DNA of 12,445 bases. It comes from Clostridia bacterium (GTDB lineage Bacteria; Bacillota; Clostridia; TANB77; CAG-508). Under the pieces are notes generated by a model, which worked only from the letters and a program-made list of their open reading frames with translations, made no database searches and was not told the origin of the DNA. This document shows positions 11,450 to 12,445 of this stretch, one piece after another (the first letter of the stretch is position 1; the number at the start of each line of letters is the position of its first letter). The position numbers and the translations under genes were made by a program. Where the stretch lies: positions 1 through 12,445 of the forward strand of contig CAAGEF010000118.1 in the NCBI GenBank assembly GCA_900768805.1, given 5' to 3'.

Positions 11450-12445
11450 GTGAAAAATAAAATAAAAAAATATAGAGGATATTTAATAACTTTTTTTTTA
11501 ACAACAATATTTTTATTGTTGTTATTTAAAATTTTAGGCATATTTGAAGGTTCTTTATTAATAAGTGATCTAAAATCACAATATTATCCGTTTATTATAC
11601 AATTTAGAAGATTATTAACAAATGAATGTGGATTATATGGTTTTAATCTCGGAATGGGTGATAGCATTATAGGAATAATTCTTTTTTATTTGTCATCTCC
11701 AATTAATATTATAAGTGTATTTATTCAAGATATAAATATACTTATAATATCCTTTGTAGTATTAAAATTATCATTTTCAGCTATTTTTTGTTATAAATAT
11801 TTAAAATATCAGTTTAAAGAAGAAAAAATTGTATATTTAACTATATTTTCATTATTATATGCTATATCTTCCTTCTCTTTATCATATTATATGCATATAG
11901 AGTTTTTAGATATATATATGTTGTTTCCATTGTTATTGTTGGGAATAGATAAAAAAATAAAAGAAAATAAAAATTTTCAATATATAATAATTTTATTTTT
12001 AATAATCATTTGTAATTACTACTTAGCATATATGGCATGTATATTTAGTTTTATATATTTTAATTATAGATGTTTAACAAATAAGATAACTTTTAAAGAA
12101 TTTTTAAGAAAAAACATAGATTTCTTTGTTATAACTTTTTTAACTTGTTTAACAGCAAGTATAGTATTATTACCAATAATTATAGAAATTACTTCATATT
12201 CAAGGCATAATGGTAATTTATTAGGAGGAGAGAAATTCAAATTTGGATTTGAATTTTTTGATATAGTAAGACATTATATAATAGGCGATTTTAGAAGTAT
12301 TGATATAATAAATGCTAAAAATTATTATATATATACTTCCATAATAATAATACCACTTGTATATTTTTATTATGTAAATAAAGATATATCAAAAAGAGAA
12401 AAGGTATTAACTACAATGATATTATTACTATTGGTTTTATCTATA
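11450..12445 (+). CDS. YfhO-family multi-pass membrane protein, N-terminal part
   Basis: The frame stays open for 332 codons to the window edge. It starts at GTG 11450 with AGGTGGTG (11437-11444) 5 bases upstream. A membrane segment (about 10-30) is followed by SDLKSQYYPFIIQFRRLL and then YGFNLGMGDSIIGIILFYLSSPINII, the conserved first extracellular loop pattern (D-x-x-x-Q-Y-x-P-F and NLGxG...YxxSPxN) of the YfhO family. At least six further hydrophobic segments follow. YfhO proteins have a GT-C-like fold; Bacillus YfhO is implicated in glycosylating lipoteichoic acid. Here, 15 bases after a surface-protein gene, it may transfer sugars to the matrix proteins or cell envelope; that is inference. 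The C-terminal half lies outside the window. Confidence 0.85.
   Translation, partial: MKNKIKKYRGYLITFFLTTIFLLLLFKILGIFEGSLLISDLKSQYYPFIIQFRRLLTNECGLYGFNLGMGDSIIGIILFYLSSPINIISVFIQDINILIISFVVLKLSFSAIFCYKYLKYQFKEEKIVYLTIFSLLYAISSFSLSYYMHIEFLDIYMLFPLLLLGIDKKIKENKNFQYIIILFLIIICNYYLAYMACIFSFIYFNYRCLTNKITFKEFLRKNIDFFVITFLTCLTASIVLLPIIIEITSYSRHNGNLLGGEKFKFGFEFFDIVRHYIIGDFRSIDIINAKNYYIYTSIIIIPLVYFYYVNKDISKREKVLTTMILLLLVLSI

Overview
The window is very AT-rich and reads like the chromosome of an endospore-forming member of the Clostridia. The evidence is the sporulation genes spoIIP, yqfC and yqfD, followed by the era/yqzL/recO housekeeping neighbourhood typical of Firmicutes, with strong AGGAGG-type ribosome binding sites. 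Nearly all genes lie on the + strand. The species cannot be named from the sequence.

Left part (1-4311): the C-terminus of a metallo-beta-lactamase-fold hydrolase ends at a hairpin whose 3' arm also carries the ribosome binding site of spoIIP. Then follow yqfC and yqfD, with a possible sigma-E promoter in front. Next comes a 402-residue, probably all-helical protein I do not recognise, in the slot where Firmicutes usually carry phoH. A strong terminator closes this block.

Middle part (4330-7564): ybeY (16S rRNA maturation), era (ribosome-assembly GTPase), a 50-residue YqzL protein overlapping recO, recO (recombinational repair), a cyclophilin-type prolyl isomerase with its own promoter candidate, and a tRNA-Leu(UAA) gene with a consensus promoter and a strong terminator.

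Right part (7565-12445): after a 339-base gap holding a GGGGACA/TGTCCCC inverted repeat comes a gene set that looks like a SipW-dependent extracellular matrix or fibre operon (TasA/BsaA type). It holds a candidate main subunit (7904-8533), a two-membrane-segment candidate anchor with an NPRTG motif near its C-terminus (8637-9491), a Ser/His signal peptidase of SipW type (9466-9948), two further small secreted beta-rich proteins (9941-10462, 10473-10919), a short protein resembling the N-terminal part of BspA-type surface proteins but ending in hexapeptide repeats (10943-11434), and the start of a YfhO-family multi-pass membrane protein (11450 to the edge). My inference is that SipW processes several of these exported proteins, which assemble at the cell surface around the anchor. 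Between the first two genes lie two overlapping, mutually exclusive RNA hairpins that may set the ratio of subunit to accessory proteins. This locus and the phoH-slot gene are the least ordinary parts of the window.
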